Origin: Egicoccus sp. AB-alg2
GTDB lineage: Bacteria > Actinomycetota > Nitriliruptoria > Nitriliruptorales > Nitriliruptoraceae
DNA: 64,000 nt
NCBI RefSeq assembly: GCF_041821065.1
Contig: NZ_JBGUAX010000003.1
Location: 310,001 to 374,000, forward strand
Direction of reading: 5' to 3'
In this document: one piece after another, positions 41,791 to 52,972 of the stretch
Layout: each line of letters opens with the position of its first letter
How positions within the stretch are numbered: position 1 is the stretch's first letter
Program-made: the position numbers and the translations under genes
Notes under the pieces: generated by a model
Databases searched by the model: none
The model's input: only the letters and a program-made list of their open reading frames with translations
What the model was told of the DNA's origin: nothing

Positions 41791-43014
41791 TCAGTTCGCC
41801 GCTGTGGCGGCGAGGTCATTGCTGATGTCCCGGTCCCACGCGATGTGGTGGCGGTACATCCAGGCGTGTTGCTCCGGCTTGGCGAGCCACCGCAGCGCGA
41901 GGGGCATGACCGCATCGCGCAGGACGCGGCCGACCGGCCCGGCCGTCTTGCTGCCGGAGATGCGGGCCGAGTAGCGCACGATCCGCTCGACGCGTGGACG
42001 GCGCACGTGCTCGTAGCCGCGAAGCGCCTGGCGGTGGTCGTCGAGGTCCCGGAGGGCCCGCGCGAGCACCAGCGCCCCTTCGATCGCCATCGAGGCGCCC
42101 TGTCCGGCGCTCGGGGAGGTGGCGTGGGCGGCGTCGCCGACCAGCACCATCCGGTCACGATGCCACGTGGCGACGTGCGGGAGGTCGTGCAGGGCGTAGG
42201 CGCCGATGTGGCCGGTGGTGCGCTGCAGGATGTCGCGCGCGGGCGCCCGGTCCGCGGCGAACGTGGTCAGCAACCGCTGCTGCCAGGTCGCCGAGGGTGT
42301 GGCGGCCAGTTCACCGCGCGCGGGCTCGCGGGCCTGCGGGAGGTTGGCGAACCACCAGACCTCGCCGTTCGGCTGAACGGTGTAGGAGAAGAACCCGTGG
42401 CGGCCGAAGATCATGTGGAAGGTGCCCGGCTCGGCCGGCAGGTCGAGGTCCCGGGCGTGGCCGCCGAGACTCAGCAGCCCGCAGTACCTCGGCGGCGGAG
42501 CCGAGGGGTCGATGATCGTGCGCAGCCGCGAGTGCACGCCGTCGGCACCGATCAGCAGGTCGGCCTCCACCGACGTGCCGTCCTCGAAGCTCGCCCGTGC
42601 GACGCCGTCACCGGTGGTGGCGTCCGTGAGCCGCCGGCCGTGGACGACGGGCAGGTCGCGTCGCCGCAACTCGTCGAGCAGGAGCTGGTGGAGGCGGCCG
42701 CGCTGGATCGTGGTGCTGGTGATCCCGGTGGACAGGCGGACGCCGTTGGCGACCTCTCCGAGGCGCTTGCCGGTCCCGCTCCACATCACCATCCGAGGCG
42801 TCGCGAGTCCGGCGCGCGCGACCTGGTCGGCCAGGCCGACGGTCGCCAGCGCGTCCATGCCGTTGGAGGCCACGTTGAGGAACGAGCCGACGTGCGCGGC
42901 CGGCTCCGTGTACGCCTCGTAGACGGTGGCGTGGATGCCCACGCGCTGCAACGCCATGGCGAGGACCGGGCCGGCGATGCCGCCGCCGATGATGGCGGCT
43001 GTCTGCGGCTTCAT
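41791..43014 (-). CDS. FAD-dependent monooxygenase (UbiH/PHBH-like)
   Basis: Protein of 407 residues of the aromatic hydroxylase group. Motifs in order: IIGGGIAGPVLA (FAD), the DG motif LLIGADGVHSRLR, and GDAAHATSPSAGQGA (FAD ribityl/pyrophosphate). These enzymes hydroxylate or epoxidise aromatic and polyketide-type substrates with NAD(P)H and O2. AGGAG lies upstream of the ATG at 43014. Divergent from the small membrane protein across about 340 bp that holds an inverted repeat near its start. Confidence 0.9.
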   Translation of the reverse strand: MKPQTAAIIGGGIAGPVLAMALQRVGIHATVYEAYTEPAAHVGSFLNVASNGMDALATVGLADQVARAGLATPRMVMWSGTGKRLGEVANGVRLSTGITSTTIQRGRLHQLLLDELRRRDLPVVHGRRLTDATTGDGVARASFEDGTSVEADLLIGADGVHSRLRTIIDPSAPPPRYCGLLSLGGHARDLDLPAEPGTFHMIFGRHGFFSYTVQPNGEVWWFANLPQAREPARGELAATPSATWQQRLLTTFAADRAPARDILQRTTGHIGAYALHDLPHVATWHRDRMVLVGDAAHATSPSAGQGASMAIEGALVLARALRDLDDHRQALRGYEHVRRPRVERIVRYSARISGSKTAGPVGRVLRDAVMPLALRWLAKPEQHAWMYRHHIAWDRDISNDLAATAAN

Positions 43015-43027
43015 GAGTGCTCCTGAG

Positions 43028-43047
43028 CGTCACGCGGCGTTGTGACG
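43028..43047. promoter_or_regulatory. Inverted repeat upstream of the monooxygenase
   Basis: CGTCAC (43028-43033) and GTGACG (43042-43047) flank 8 nt, 14 bp before the monooxygenase start codon. It could be an operator for an unidentified repressor. The rest of the 43015-43355 gap shows nothing recognisable. Confidence 0.3.
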
Positions 43048-43355
43048 GGCGTAAAAGGGGTCTGCGGGCCGCTGGGTGGCGGCCTGCGCGTCGAAAGAGC
43101 TGCTGCGTCCCGTCGGAGATCGACCGCGTCGACGACGCTACGGAGGCAGTGCTTCGTTGCCGTCCGCCGGCTGGCGCGACTCGCCTACGCCGATCGCGGT
43201 AGACGCAGGCACACCGAGGTCGTCATCCCGGAGGTCGGTCCGGCGCACCGAGGGCATCAGATGTCACGACAGCGCGACGGCGGTCGCACGACAGCGCGTC
43301 GGTGCAGGCTGACCGCATGCCAGTCCGTCGGATCGTCAATCGCCAGGAGATCGTC

Positions 43356-43763
43356 GTGCCACGCCACCGCACCGCTGCCGTCGGGACCACCCGCGTCTCA
43401 CGCCTCGTCGACGTCGCACGGAACGTGGCCGCCGTCACCGGCGGCGTCCTGCTCGTCGCCGTGCTCGTGGGGGCGGGCATCGACATCGCCCGCATCGACG
43501 GCACCCGCGGCGGCTACGAAGCTCCGTACCGTGACTACCGGGGGACCCCCATCGACTGGGACGCCGAGACCTTCACGACGTCGACCGGCATGGTCGCGAC
43601 GGGACACGTCATCGACGTCCACACCGACTGCACGACCGGCATGATCGGCTTCGAGATCCTCGGTGTCGTCCACCTCGACTACCGCCGCCTGTCGCCGCGG
43701 GCCCTGGCGGTGCACGACCCCGCCACGGCGTGCCGAGAGCGGGGGCTCGAGCCGCGGTTCTGA
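43356..43763 (+). CDS. Hypothetical single-pass membrane protein
   Basis: Protein of 135 residues, not recognised. One hydrophobic helix (about 20-45, VAAVTGGVLLVAVLVGAGI) is followed by a polar, Tyr/Asp/Thr-rich domain with two Cys residues (TDCTTG and ATACRE) that could pair outside the membrane. I choose the GTG at 43356 because AGGAGA lies 5 nt upstream; ATG at 43320 or 43302 would only add a basic leader. No neighbour suggests a role. Confidence 0.6.
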   Translation: MPRHRTAAVGTTRVSRLVDVARNVAAVTGGVLLVAVLVGAGIDIARIDGTRGGYEAPYRDYRGTPIDWDAETFTTSTGMVATGHVIDVHTDCTTGMIGFEILGVVHLDYRRLSPRALAVHDPATACRERGLEPRF

Positions 43764-44031
43764 CGGTGGACGCTCCTCGAGGAAGCCTCATCCGGGGGCG
43801 GGGATCAGCGGCTACGGGCGGTGGGCGTGCTCGGCCCTGAAGCCACTCCTGCTCGGGTGAGGCCAAGACATCCGCCCCATCTCGACCTGACGCCATCTGC
43901 GGCCCACGCCGAGCTGCCTGAGCAGGCAGCGGTCGATTGGACGATCGCCGCGTCGGTTTCCGGGGGTTCACTCCGGCGGTTGCCACGCGGCGGTCGCGCC
44001 GAACGTCCGTCATGGTCCAGCGTGGTCACTG

Positions 44032-45783
44032 GTGATCGGTGCAGCGCTCGACGGGATCGAGGCCACGGTGAGCGTCGTACGAGCCGTTCTGCAGTGGGTC
44101 CTACCGACGGTGTTCGCTGGTCTCTCGCTGGCCACGCTGGCTCGTTGGGCTCGCCAGCGGCAACGGCCGGCAGGGTTCCTGGCCGCCGCGTTCGCCAGCA
44201 TCGCGGCGGGGCTACTGGTCGAGCGGATCGCTGCGGCGGTACCGGCGATCCCGACGGCACTGCCACGGGACGTGGCCACGATCGGGGTGGCCGCCTTCGC
44301 CTGGCTGCTGCTGGCGTTCGCCTGGTCGTTCGAGCCTCGGCTGCCGCTCTGGGTGAGAGCCGCGGCAGCGTCGGTGTTCGGCTTGGCGCTGTGGGTGCTG
44401 CTCCTGCCACCCCTGCCCTTGCTCGGGGAACCCCAGGCGGTCGAGGAGCTGCTGTTCGTCAACCTCTTCATCGGCACGTGGGCGGTGCTCGCGGGTGCCG
44501 CCGCCGTGCGACTGTGGCGTGCGGGTGGCAGCCATCGGCTGGTCCGCACGCGGATGCGGCTGATGGCCTCCGGTGCGCTCGTGCTCGCGTCCGCCCTGCT
44601 GGTCTCGGGCGGGGCACCGTCGCGGTCTCTGTGGCAGCTGCTCCCGAACCTCCTGGCGCTGGGGGCGGCGGCGTTGTTCGCTGTCGGCTTCGCCCCGCCG
44701 CGGCCACTGCGGATGTGGTGGCGACGGCGCGCGACGACCGACTGGCAGCGCCGCCAGCTGGACCTGATCGCGGCCGTGACCCCGACGCAGGTCGCCGAAG
44801 CGGTAGCTCCGCAGGTGGCCGAGGTCCTGGGTACCGGCGCCGTCGTGGTCGACCGCGACGGCAGGATGCTCGCGCACGCACAGCTCCCCGTCGAAGAAGC
44901 GACCGCTATCGCCGATCGCCTCAAGACCGGTGATCCGCCCGCAGCCGGCGAGCAGCGTGTCGCAGCCGACGGCGCCACGCTCGTCGTTCTGACGACCCCC
45001 TACACGCCCATCTTCGGGCAGGACGAACAGGACCTGCTCGTCGGCCTCGCGCTGCAACTGCGGCTCGCGCTGGAGCGTGCCCGGCTGCACGAAGCCAATA
45101 CACGATCTCGTCGGCAGCTCGAGCAGAGCGCCCACGACCTGCAGGCCATGATGTCCGGCCTGGCCCACGACCTGCGCTCCCCGATCACCGCCGTCGAGCT
45201 GTACCTCGACCTGCTGCCGGACGTCGACGACCGCGACCGCCGCATCGAGCTGCTCGGACGGATGCGCGCCGGCACGGCCTACCTCAACCGGCTGATCGAC
45301 TCGCTGCTGGAACTCTCGCGGCTCGGCACGACGCAGACCGACCTGGAACCAGTCGACCTCGACCTGATCGTCGAAGCCGCCATCGACCGGCTCGCGGCCG
45401 CGCATCCGAGCGTGACCGTCCACGCCGACCCACTGCCGAGCGTCGTCGGCAACCGGCTCGCGCTCGAGCAGGTGTTCGACAACCTGCTCACCAACGCCGC
45501 CAAGCACGGCGGGCGACCCGACGTCACGATCCGCATCTCGGGACGCACGACCTCCGACACGGTCGTGATCGACGTGGCCGACGACGGACGCGGCATCGAC
45601 CCCGGGGACCGCGAGCTGATCTTCGCCCCCTTCCAGCGCGGCCGCAACGCCGGGGCCAGCGGCCACGGCGTCGGCCTCGGGTTCGTGCGGCGCGTCCTCG
45701 AGAGCCACGGTGGCAGCATCGAGCTACTGGCTCGTGGTTCCGGCGCCCACTTCCAGTTGCGGCTCCCGAGGACCGTCGACTGA
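44032..45783 (+). CDS. Orphan membrane sensor histidine kinase
   Basis: Protein of up to 583 residues. Six to seven membrane segments fill the first 230 residues. A GAF-like region (about 250-345) and a coiled coil follow, then HisKA with the phosphoacceptor in LAHDLRSPITAVE and a HATPase domain (N box NLLTNAAKHG, G1 DDGRGID, G2 GLGFVRR). No receiver gene adjoins it, so its partner lies elsewhere. The start is uncertain: GTG at 44032 is longest, but GTG at 44068 has a GAGG ribosome site 5 nt upstream. Confidence 0.85.
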   Translation: MIGAALDGIEATVSVVRAVLQWVLPTVFAGLSLATLARWARQRQRPAGFLAAAFASIAAGLLVERIAAAVPAIPTALPRDVATIGVAAFAWLLLAFAWSFEPRLPLWVRAAAASVFGLALWVLLLPPLPLLGEPQAVEELLFVNLFIGTWAVLAGAAAVRLWRAGGSHRLVRTRMRLMASGALVLASALLVSGGAPSRSLWQLLPNLLALGAAALFAVGFAPPRPLRMWWRRRATTDWQRRQLDLIAAVTPTQVAEAVAPQVAEVLGTGAVVVDRDGRMLAHAQLPVEEATAIADRLKTGDPPAAGEQRVAADGATLVVLTTPYTPIFGQDEQDLLVGLALQLRLALERARLHEANTRSRRQLEQSAHDLQAMMSGLAHDLRSPITAVELYLDLLPDVDDRDRRIELLGRMRAGTAYLNRLIDSLLELSRLGTTQTDLEPVDLDLIVEAAIDRLAAAHPSVTVHADPLPSVVGNRLALEQVFDNLLTNAAKHGGRPDVTIRISGRTTSDTVVIDVADDGRGIDPGDRELIFAPFQRGRNAGASGHGVGLGFVRRVLESHGGSIELLARGSGAHFQLRLPRTVD

Positions 45784-45820
45784 GCTCTTCGTGCCGGGCG
45801 GTGTCGACGCGCTGGTGGCC

Positions 45821-46234
45821 TCAGTCCCCGATCGGCCCGTCCGGCGCGCTCGGTTTCGTGGACAGGGCGTAGGAGATGGTCTGCATGCAGATGCGACCGT
45901 CACGGACCACGAAGGAGTCGGCGCCGTTCGACACGTGCATGTCCTGCGCGACGGCGCGCCACTGCAGGAACGCATAGGGGCCGTCGACCAACACCATGTC
46001 GTAGAAGAACTCGGCGTCCTTCAGCTGCTCCGCGAGCAGGGCAGCCAGCTTGGCCATCGCGTCACGACCCTGGAAGTGACCCAGGTGACTGAGGACGACG
46101 ACGTCCTCGGTGTAGTTGTCCCCGAGGTCCTCGCCCAGCCTGCCGTCACGCCGGTGGACGAGATGGCTGTCGATGACCTCGGCGGTGGATCGAGAGATGT
46201 CTCGTCCGTTGCCCGGGCCAGAATCGTCGTCCAC
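45821..46234 (-). CDS. SnoaL/NTF2-like protein
   Basis: Protein of 137 residues with the NTF2-like cone fold pattern: a helix (STAEVIDSHLVHRRDGRLGEDL), NYTEDVVVLSHLGHFQGRDAM, then strands ending in FVVRDGRICMQTISYAL. Members are small-molecule isomerases/cyclases or uncharacterised. Asp and His residues in the pocket are present but function cannot be assigned. The GTG at 46234 has GGAG 5 nt upstream. It overlaps nothing and may be cotranscribed with the acyl-CoA ligase upstream on the same strand. Confidence 0.75.
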   Translation of the reverse strand: MDDDSGPGNGRDISRSTAEVIDSHLVHRRDGRLGEDLGDNYTEDVVVLSHLGHFQGRDAMAKLAALLAEQLKDAEFFYDMVLVDGPYAFLQWRAVAQDMHVSNGADSFVVRDGRICMQTISYALSTKPSAPDGPIGD

Positions 46235-46371
46235 GCGTGCTCCGTCCTCGTCTGCGTGCGTAGACCGTGCATGCGGGACGCGGCGCCGACACCGGCCGCC
46301 TACCGACGGAGGGACGGCGTCGTTCGACGACACACCGCCCGTGCCCGAGCTGGCCGACCACCTGGCGCGGG

Positions 46372-48000
<1,629 letters not shown>

Positions 48001-48051
48001 CGGCGCCCGGCTCCCCATCGTCGCGACCCGGGCGCGGACCCTACTGGGCGC

Positions 48052-48819
48052 TCAACGCGGCAGCACCAGCTGTTCGCGCACCCGGCCGCGCACGAGCACC
48101 CCCACGTCGGCGGGGCGCTCGGGCAGGGTGAGCTCCGCCGGCGCGGGCGCCAGCAGGCGCACGCCGCCCGCCACGTCGGCGTCCCGCGACGTCGTCAGCT
48201 CGTGGAGGAAGAACCGCCCCTGCGCATCGAACGTCTCCCGGAACCGGACGTTGCCCCGGTGGATGTCGCCGGTGCCCGTCCACTGCAGCGAGACGCGAGC
48301 GGGCACTGCGGGCAGCTGGGTGCAGTCGTCCTCCTCCTCGTCGAAGTCGCTGGCCGGGTGCCGCCCGTCCGGTGGGTCGGAGCCGGGGTAGGTGCAGATC
48401 GTGCCGCCCCGCAGCGTCACCTCGACGTCGACGGACGCACGGCGCATGGCCGGGTCGAAGGCGAAGGCTGCCGGTTCGACCGGCTCGATGGTGCGGTAGG
48501 TCAGGTGCGTGGTCACGCCCGCGTCGCTGGTCTCCCAGCGGTCGTAGACGACGTCGATGGCGGGTTCGTAGCGGGTCATCCCCGGACGCTCGCCGGAGGT
48601 CTCCGCGCCGTCGACGACCACGATCGTGAGGTCCTCGAAGAGGCCGTCGTCGAGCGTGGTCCAGTTGGCGCCGGCGAGCTGGACGGATTGGGCGAAGCGG
48701 TAGCCGTTCGGGAATGGCGTGGCGCCCGCGGGTGCGGCGTACAGGCCGGCGAGCAGCGCGAGCGCGAGACCGATGGCGGTGAGTGGACGTCGGAACGGTC
48801 GGGTGGCGGAGCGGTTCAT
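48052..48819 (-). CDS. Secreted protein of unknown function
   Basis: Protein of 255 residues. The N-terminal signal peptide is clear (basic RPFRRP, hydrophobic core AIGLALALLAGLYAAP, AGA-T cleavage near residue 33). The mature part has no recognised domain; it is strand-rich with two Cys (GTICTYPG and DDCTQL) that may form a disulfide. GGGAG lies 8 nt before the ATG at 48819. Likely periplasmic/extracellular. No function assigned. Confidence 0.7.
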   Translation of the reverse strand: MNRSATRPFRRPLTAIGLALALLAGLYAAPAGATPFPNGYRFAQSVQLAGANWTTLDDGLFEDLTIVVVDGAETSGERPGMTRYEPAIDVVYDRWETSDAGVTTHLTYRTIEPVEPAAFAFDPAMRRASVDVEVTLRGGTICTYPGSDPPDGRHPASDFDEEEDDCTQLPAVPARVSLQWTGTGDIHRGNVRFRETFDAQGRFFLHELTTSRDADVAGGVRLLAPAPAELTLPERPADVGVLVRGRVREQLVLPR

Positions 48820-48997
48820 GTCGGGGTCTCCCGAGGTCGGGGTGGGCTGTCCCCGGGAGGCTCCGCCGGCGGCGTTGGCGACGCCTTGCCGCCGCGTTGC
48901 GGCATGCTTGGCGCCGCGATCCGGACGTGTGGTGTCGGCGCTCGACCGCAGACCGGCCGTGACCGCCTGCATGCGCAGGTCGGCTACCGGGGCGGCG

Positions 48998-49579
48998 TCA
49001 GGTCGTCGCCAGCCCGGCCAGGTGGCGCACGAGGCGGTCGAACGAGGTCGTGCGCTTGTCCAGTACGAGGGCGTCCGGCCGAAGCCGGATGGCTTCCTCG
49101 CGCATCGGCTCGGACGCCGACACGACCACGACGTCGAGGTCGGCCGGCAGCTCTGTCAGCAGCTGGTCCCCGGTCGCACGCGGCATGAGCATGTCGAGCA
49201 CGATGGTGTCCGGCGCGGTGCGGGCGATCTGGCCGTGCGCGTCCTTGCCGTCGGACGCGAAACCGATCACCTCGGCGACGCCGGTCATCTCGATCCAGCG
49301 GCGGGTGACGTCGCGGTAGATGGGGTCGTCGTCGACGATCAGCACTCGGCGAGGGGCGACGCCGTCGCGTCGGAGTTCCGCCACACGGGCGCAGACGGGA
49401 CAGACGATCTGATCGTCGACCGTGTCCCCGTTGCGGACGGTGACGCGGAATCGCTGCAGCTCGAGCAGCTTCTCGCCGCAGCGCTGACAGCGCTTCGAGG
49501 AGGCGGCCGCCCGGCGCCCCGGCTCGTCCGCAACGGCGACGACGTCGACGGCCTGCCAACGGTCCTGCTGCCGACGCAT
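48998..49579 (-). CDS. Zinc-ribbon / receiver-domain protein
   Basis: Protein of 193 residues. An N-terminal CxxC...CxxC module (Cys31, Cys34, Cys60, Cys63; CQRCGEK and CPVCARV) should bind zinc. A CheY-like receiver follows (about 77-190) with the acidic pocket VDDDP (83-85), phosphoacceptor Asp129 in LDMLMP, Ser154 and Lys175. There is no output domain, so it would act like CheY/Spo0F or through the zinc ribbon. GGAG precedes the ATG. No histidine kinase adjoins it. Confidence 0.83.
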   Translation of the reverse strand: MRRQQDRWQAVDVVAVADEPGRRAAASSKRCQRCGEKLLELQRFRVTVRNGDTVDDQIVCPVCARVAELRRDGVAPRRVLIVDDDPIYRDVTRRWIEMTGVAEVIGFASDGKDAHGQIARTAPDTIVLDMLMPRATGDQLLTELPADLDVVVVSASEPMREEAIRLRPDALVLDKRTTSFDRLVRHLAGLATT

Positions 49580-49874
49580 GGGCTGCTCCGTCGCGTGCCT
49601 TCGGCGGGAGCGTAGTGGTCGCGCGTCCTAGGGACGGGTGTCCATGTGACCACCACATCACCCGGCCGGCGTGGTGGCCGACGCGCGCGCCCACCGACGG
49701 ACGGGACGAGCGTTCAACGCACCGGCCTCGTCGACGAGTCTCGGGGTGCCCCGATGCTCGGCATCCTGCGGAGCGGCGGCGCGGTGCGGTCCGGCGCGCA
49801 GCCTTCGCGGGTGGCCGGGCCGGGCGTCGCCGGCCGCGTGACGAGCGCGGCCGCCGATCTCGCGAGGGCCGCTC

Positions 49875-50510
49875 ATGGCTCGGCAGACGCTGCGCCGACA
49901 ACCGCCGCGACGGCGCTGGACGATCGCGACCGGCCTGGCGGTCGCGCTCGCTGCCAGCTGCGGCGGCTCCGGCTTCCGCTACGTGGCCGATCGCGACGCC
50001 GGGGTCTACTTCAAGCTGCCCGACGGGTGGACGACGCTGCCGGACGAGGGCGTCACGGAGCAGTTCGCGAGCCCGACGGCCGACGCGGACACCCAGCGCC
50101 TGATCGGCTTCGACGCCGCTCCGGACCCGGCCGTCGAGCATCTGCTCCATCCAGACGCCGCGCACCCGGCCGGACTCAGCCGCGTGCGGTTGCTGAGCAT
50201 CCGGGAACGCGACCAGCTCTCGCTGGCGGCGCTGCGCAACGAGTTCCTGCCGGTGGACTCCCTGCCGCCCGGTCGTGTCCGCCTGCTCGCGAGCGAGGAC
50301 ATCGAGACCGACACCGGCCTGCACGGCACCGAGAGCACGTTCGAGATCGGCCTCGACGAGGGCACCTACACGCTCACGCAGGTCGTGCTCGTCGACGCTG
50401 GCACGCAGGTCGTGTACGGGCTGGTCGTCGGGTGCACGCAGAGCTGTTACGCCGAGCAGCGCTCGGACATCGAGGCCGTCGTGGAGTCCTGGAGCATCGA
50501 GGAGCCCTGA
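49875..50510 (+). CDS. Putative lipoprotein upstream of the FtsH-like protease
   Basis: Protein of 211 residues with a basic N terminus, a hydrophobic core and a lipobox-like AASC (Cys29), then GGSGFRY. The mature part has a strand pattern recalling PsbP/LpqN-type lipoproteins (GVYFKLPDGWTTLP, VESWSIEEP), but this is only resemblance. GAGGG lies upstream of the ATG. The stop is one base from the ATG of the AAA+ protease, so the two are very likely one operon and may act together at the membrane. Confidence 0.72.
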   Translation: MARQTLRRQPPRRRWTIATGLAVALAASCGGSGFRYVADRDAGVYFKLPDGWTTLPDEGVTEQFASPTADADTQRLIGFDAAPDPAVEHLLHPDAAHPAGLSRVRLLSIRERDQLSLAALRNEFLPVDSLPPGRVRLLASEDIETDTGLHGTESTFEIGLDEGTYTLTQVVLVDAGTQVVYGLVVGCTQSCYAEQRSDIEAVVESWSIEEP

Positions 50511-50511
50511 C

Positions 50512-52950
50512 ATGTCGACGAGCCCACCTGCGCCGCGGCCGGGGCTGCCACCGGCCACCGACGGTCCGACCGCGCAGCACCGCTCGCGCCCCCGTGACGA
50601 GGACCGACCGACCCGACGCCCGCTGGAGTGGTGGGACCGGGTGAAGTTCCTGCTCCTGCTCGGGATCGCCTACCTCGTGGTGGTGTGGAACGCCATCGCG
50701 TCCATGCCGCCGCTGGCGGTGACCTTCCGCGAGAGCGCCTGGCTGGGTCTCCAGGACGCGATCCTGCTGACGGCCGGCAGCGGCCGCGTGCTGGCCGTCC
50801 TGGCCGGCATCGAGCTGCTCCGCCAGCTCCACTACCTGGTCAGCGAGCGCTCGGCGGCCTACCACCGGTTCTGGACCCAGCGCGTGTTCGGCCGGTTCGA
50901 GCGGCGGCTGCAGCGGATGAGCGACTGGACGCGCTTCCGCATCACCCGGGTCCTGAAGCTCCTGGTCGTCGTGGTGGTGCTCAGCGTGGTGCTGGGCGCC
51001 CTGCTGCACGTGCCGCCGACGACGGCGCTGTTCGAGGCACCGGCCCGCTTCGTCGCGGCCCTGCCGTTCATTCTGCAGCTCGCCTTCGGGTTCTTCTTCA
51101 TCATCTTCCAGTTCATCGGGCTGTTCTGGTTCCTGTCGCGCGGCGGCACCGACGTCTACTTCCCCGACGACATCAAGACCCGCTTCGAGGACGTGTGGGG
51201 CCAGGACAGCGTCCTGGAGAAGATCCGGGAGAACCTCGTCTTCCTCGAGGACCCGGAGGCGATCGAGGACCGCGGGGGCTACGTACCCGGCGGCATCCTG
51301 CTGTGGGGCCCGCCGGGGACCGGCAAGACCCTCATGGCCGAGGCGGTGGCGGGCGAGACCGGCAAGCCCTTCGTCTTCGTCGACCCCGGCGCGTTCCAGA
51401 ACATGTTCCTCGGCGTCGGGATCCTCAAGGTCAAGGCGCTGTTCCGCAAGGCGCGCAAGCTCGCGCTGCGCTATGGCGGGGTCATCCTGTTCTTCGACGA
51501 GGCCGACTCGCTGGGCTCGCGCGGCGCCCTCGCGCAACCCGGGCCCGGTGGGTCCGGAGCCACGCCGGCCCCGTGGCACGCCGGCGACTGCCACGGCTTC
51601 GACCTGCTCGATCCGGTGACCAAGGCGGTGCTGGCCCGCGACACCCTGTCGACCGGAGCGCCGCGCCGCACCACCCGCGACCGGATCATCATGGGCGGCA
51701 TGGGCGGTGGCGGCATGGGAACGCTCAACGCGCTGCTGACCGAGCTCAGCGGCCTGAAGAAGCCACGCGGGTTCTTCAACCGGATCGTGCGGCGGGCCCT
51801 GGGGCTGCGCCCGAAGCCGCCGCCGAAGTACCGGATCATGGTGATGATGGCCACCAACCTCCCGCAGGCGCTCGACGAGGCGCTGCTGCGGCCCGGACGC
51901 CTCGACCGCATCTACAAGGTCGGCTACCCCTCGAAGGCCGGCCGCCTGCGCACCTACGGCGGCTACCTGGCGAAGGTCCGGCACGAACTGACCGACGAAC
52001 AGGTCGACCGGCTCGCGACGATCACCCCGTACGCCACGGGCGCGACCATCAAGGACCTGGTCAACGAGGCGCTGATCAACGCCATCCGCGACGGGCGTGA
52101 GGTCATCAACTGGCGCGACGTCGTCAAGGCCAAGCAGTTGAAGGACCTCGGCCCGCCGGAGGACGTCGAGTACATCGAACGCGAACGGCACGCCGTGGCG
52201 ATCCACGAGGCCTGCCACGCCGTGACCGCCTACCGGGTGCGACACCACCTGACGATCGACATCGCGACCATCGAGAAGGGCGGCACCTACCTCGGCATGG
52301 TCGCCTCCATCCCGCCCGAGGACCAGTTCACCCGCTGGCGCAGCGAGTACGAGGCCGACATCATGGTCAGCCTCGCGTCACTCGCCGGCGAACGGCGATT
52401 CTTCGACGGCGACAACTCCTCGGGCGTGTCGGGTGACCTGGAGACGGCCACGCGTCTGGCCACCATGATGGAGGGGTACTGGGGCATGGGCGCCAGCCTG
52501 TCGTCGCACGGCGTGACCCGCCAGGCCGGCATCCCGGGCGGCGCCCGGCCGGGTGAGGGTGAGGACGGCGGTTCGGGCCTGCTCGATTCGTCGCTCGGGG
52601 AACGCATCGAGGAGAAGCTGGCGGCGCTGCTGGCGCGCTGCGAGGCGCTGCTCGCGGAGAACCGCCTCGAGGTGCTGGCCGTCGCGCACGCGCTGGAGAG
52701 CAACAAGACCGTCACGGGCGAGGACGTGGCGGCCATCATCGACGGCCGTCCGGGACCGCTGCTCGACGGCAGCCTCTACCGCACGGAGACGTTCCGGGTC
52801 GCCGCGGAGGACTACCACCGCTCGGCCCTGGCCGCGCACAAGCGGCACGCGCGGATCCCGGTGCCGCTGCCTCAGCTCGCTCCCGTGGGCGTCGGTGGCA
52901 TCACCTCCGGCGACGGTCACGGGACGGAGCTCGGCGGCACCGCGCCCTGA
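50512..52950 (+). CDS. FtsH-like membrane AAA+ zinc metalloprotease with unusual architecture
   Basis: Protein of 812 residues. Hydrophobic segments at about 45-63, 79-102, 147-166 and 180-208 suggest four membrane passes, against two in FtsH. The AAA+ core has Walker A GPPGTGKT (266-273), a pore-loop-like FQNMFLGVG, Walker B ILFFDEAD (325-332) and MMATNLPQALDEALLRPGRLDR. Between Walker B and the latter lies about 100 residues of insertion, including a Gly/Met-rich GGMGGGGMG. The peptidase motif is HEACH (565-569), with a zinc Asp642 in GDLETAT. It should degrade membrane proteins with ATP. Confidence 0.87.
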   Translation: MSTSPPAPRPGLPPATDGPTAQHRSRPRDEDRPTRRPLEWWDRVKFLLLLGIAYLVVVWNAIASMPPLAVTFRESAWLGLQDAILLTAGSGRVLAVLAGIELLRQLHYLVSERSAAYHRFWTQRVFGRFERRLQRMSDWTRFRITRVLKLLVVVVVLSVVLGALLHVPPTTALFEAPARFVAALPFILQLAFGFFFIIFQFIGLFWFLSRGGTDVYFPDDIKTRFEDVWGQDSVLEKIRENLVFLEDPEAIEDRGGYVPGGILLWGPPGTGKTLMAEAVAGETGKPFVFVDPGAFQNMFLGVGILKVKALFRKARKLALRYGGVILFFDEADSLGSRGALAQPGPGGSGATPAPWHAGDCHGFDLLDPVTKAVLARDTLSTGAPRRTTRDRIIMGGMGGGGMGTLNALLTELSGLKKPRGFFNRIVRRALGLRPKPPPKYRIMVMMATNLPQALDEALLRPGRLDRIYKVGYPSKAGRLRTYGGYLAKVRHELTDEQVDRLATITPYATGATIKDLVNEALINAIRDGREVINWRDVVKAKQLKDLGPPEDVEYIERERHAVAIHEACHAVTAYRVRHHLTIDIATIEKGGTYLGMVASIPPEDQFTRWRSEYEADIMVSLASLAGERRFFDGDNSSGVSGDLETATRLATMMEGYWGMGASLSSHGVTRQAGIPGGARPGEGEDGGSGLLDSSLGERIEEKLAALLARCEALLAENRLEVLAVAHALESNKTVTGEDVAAIIDGRPGPLLDGSLYRTETFRVAAEDYHRSALAAHKRHARIPVPLPQLAPVGVGGITSGDGHGTELGGTAP

Positions 52951-52972
52951 CGTCCGCGCGGGCGCTGCCCGG

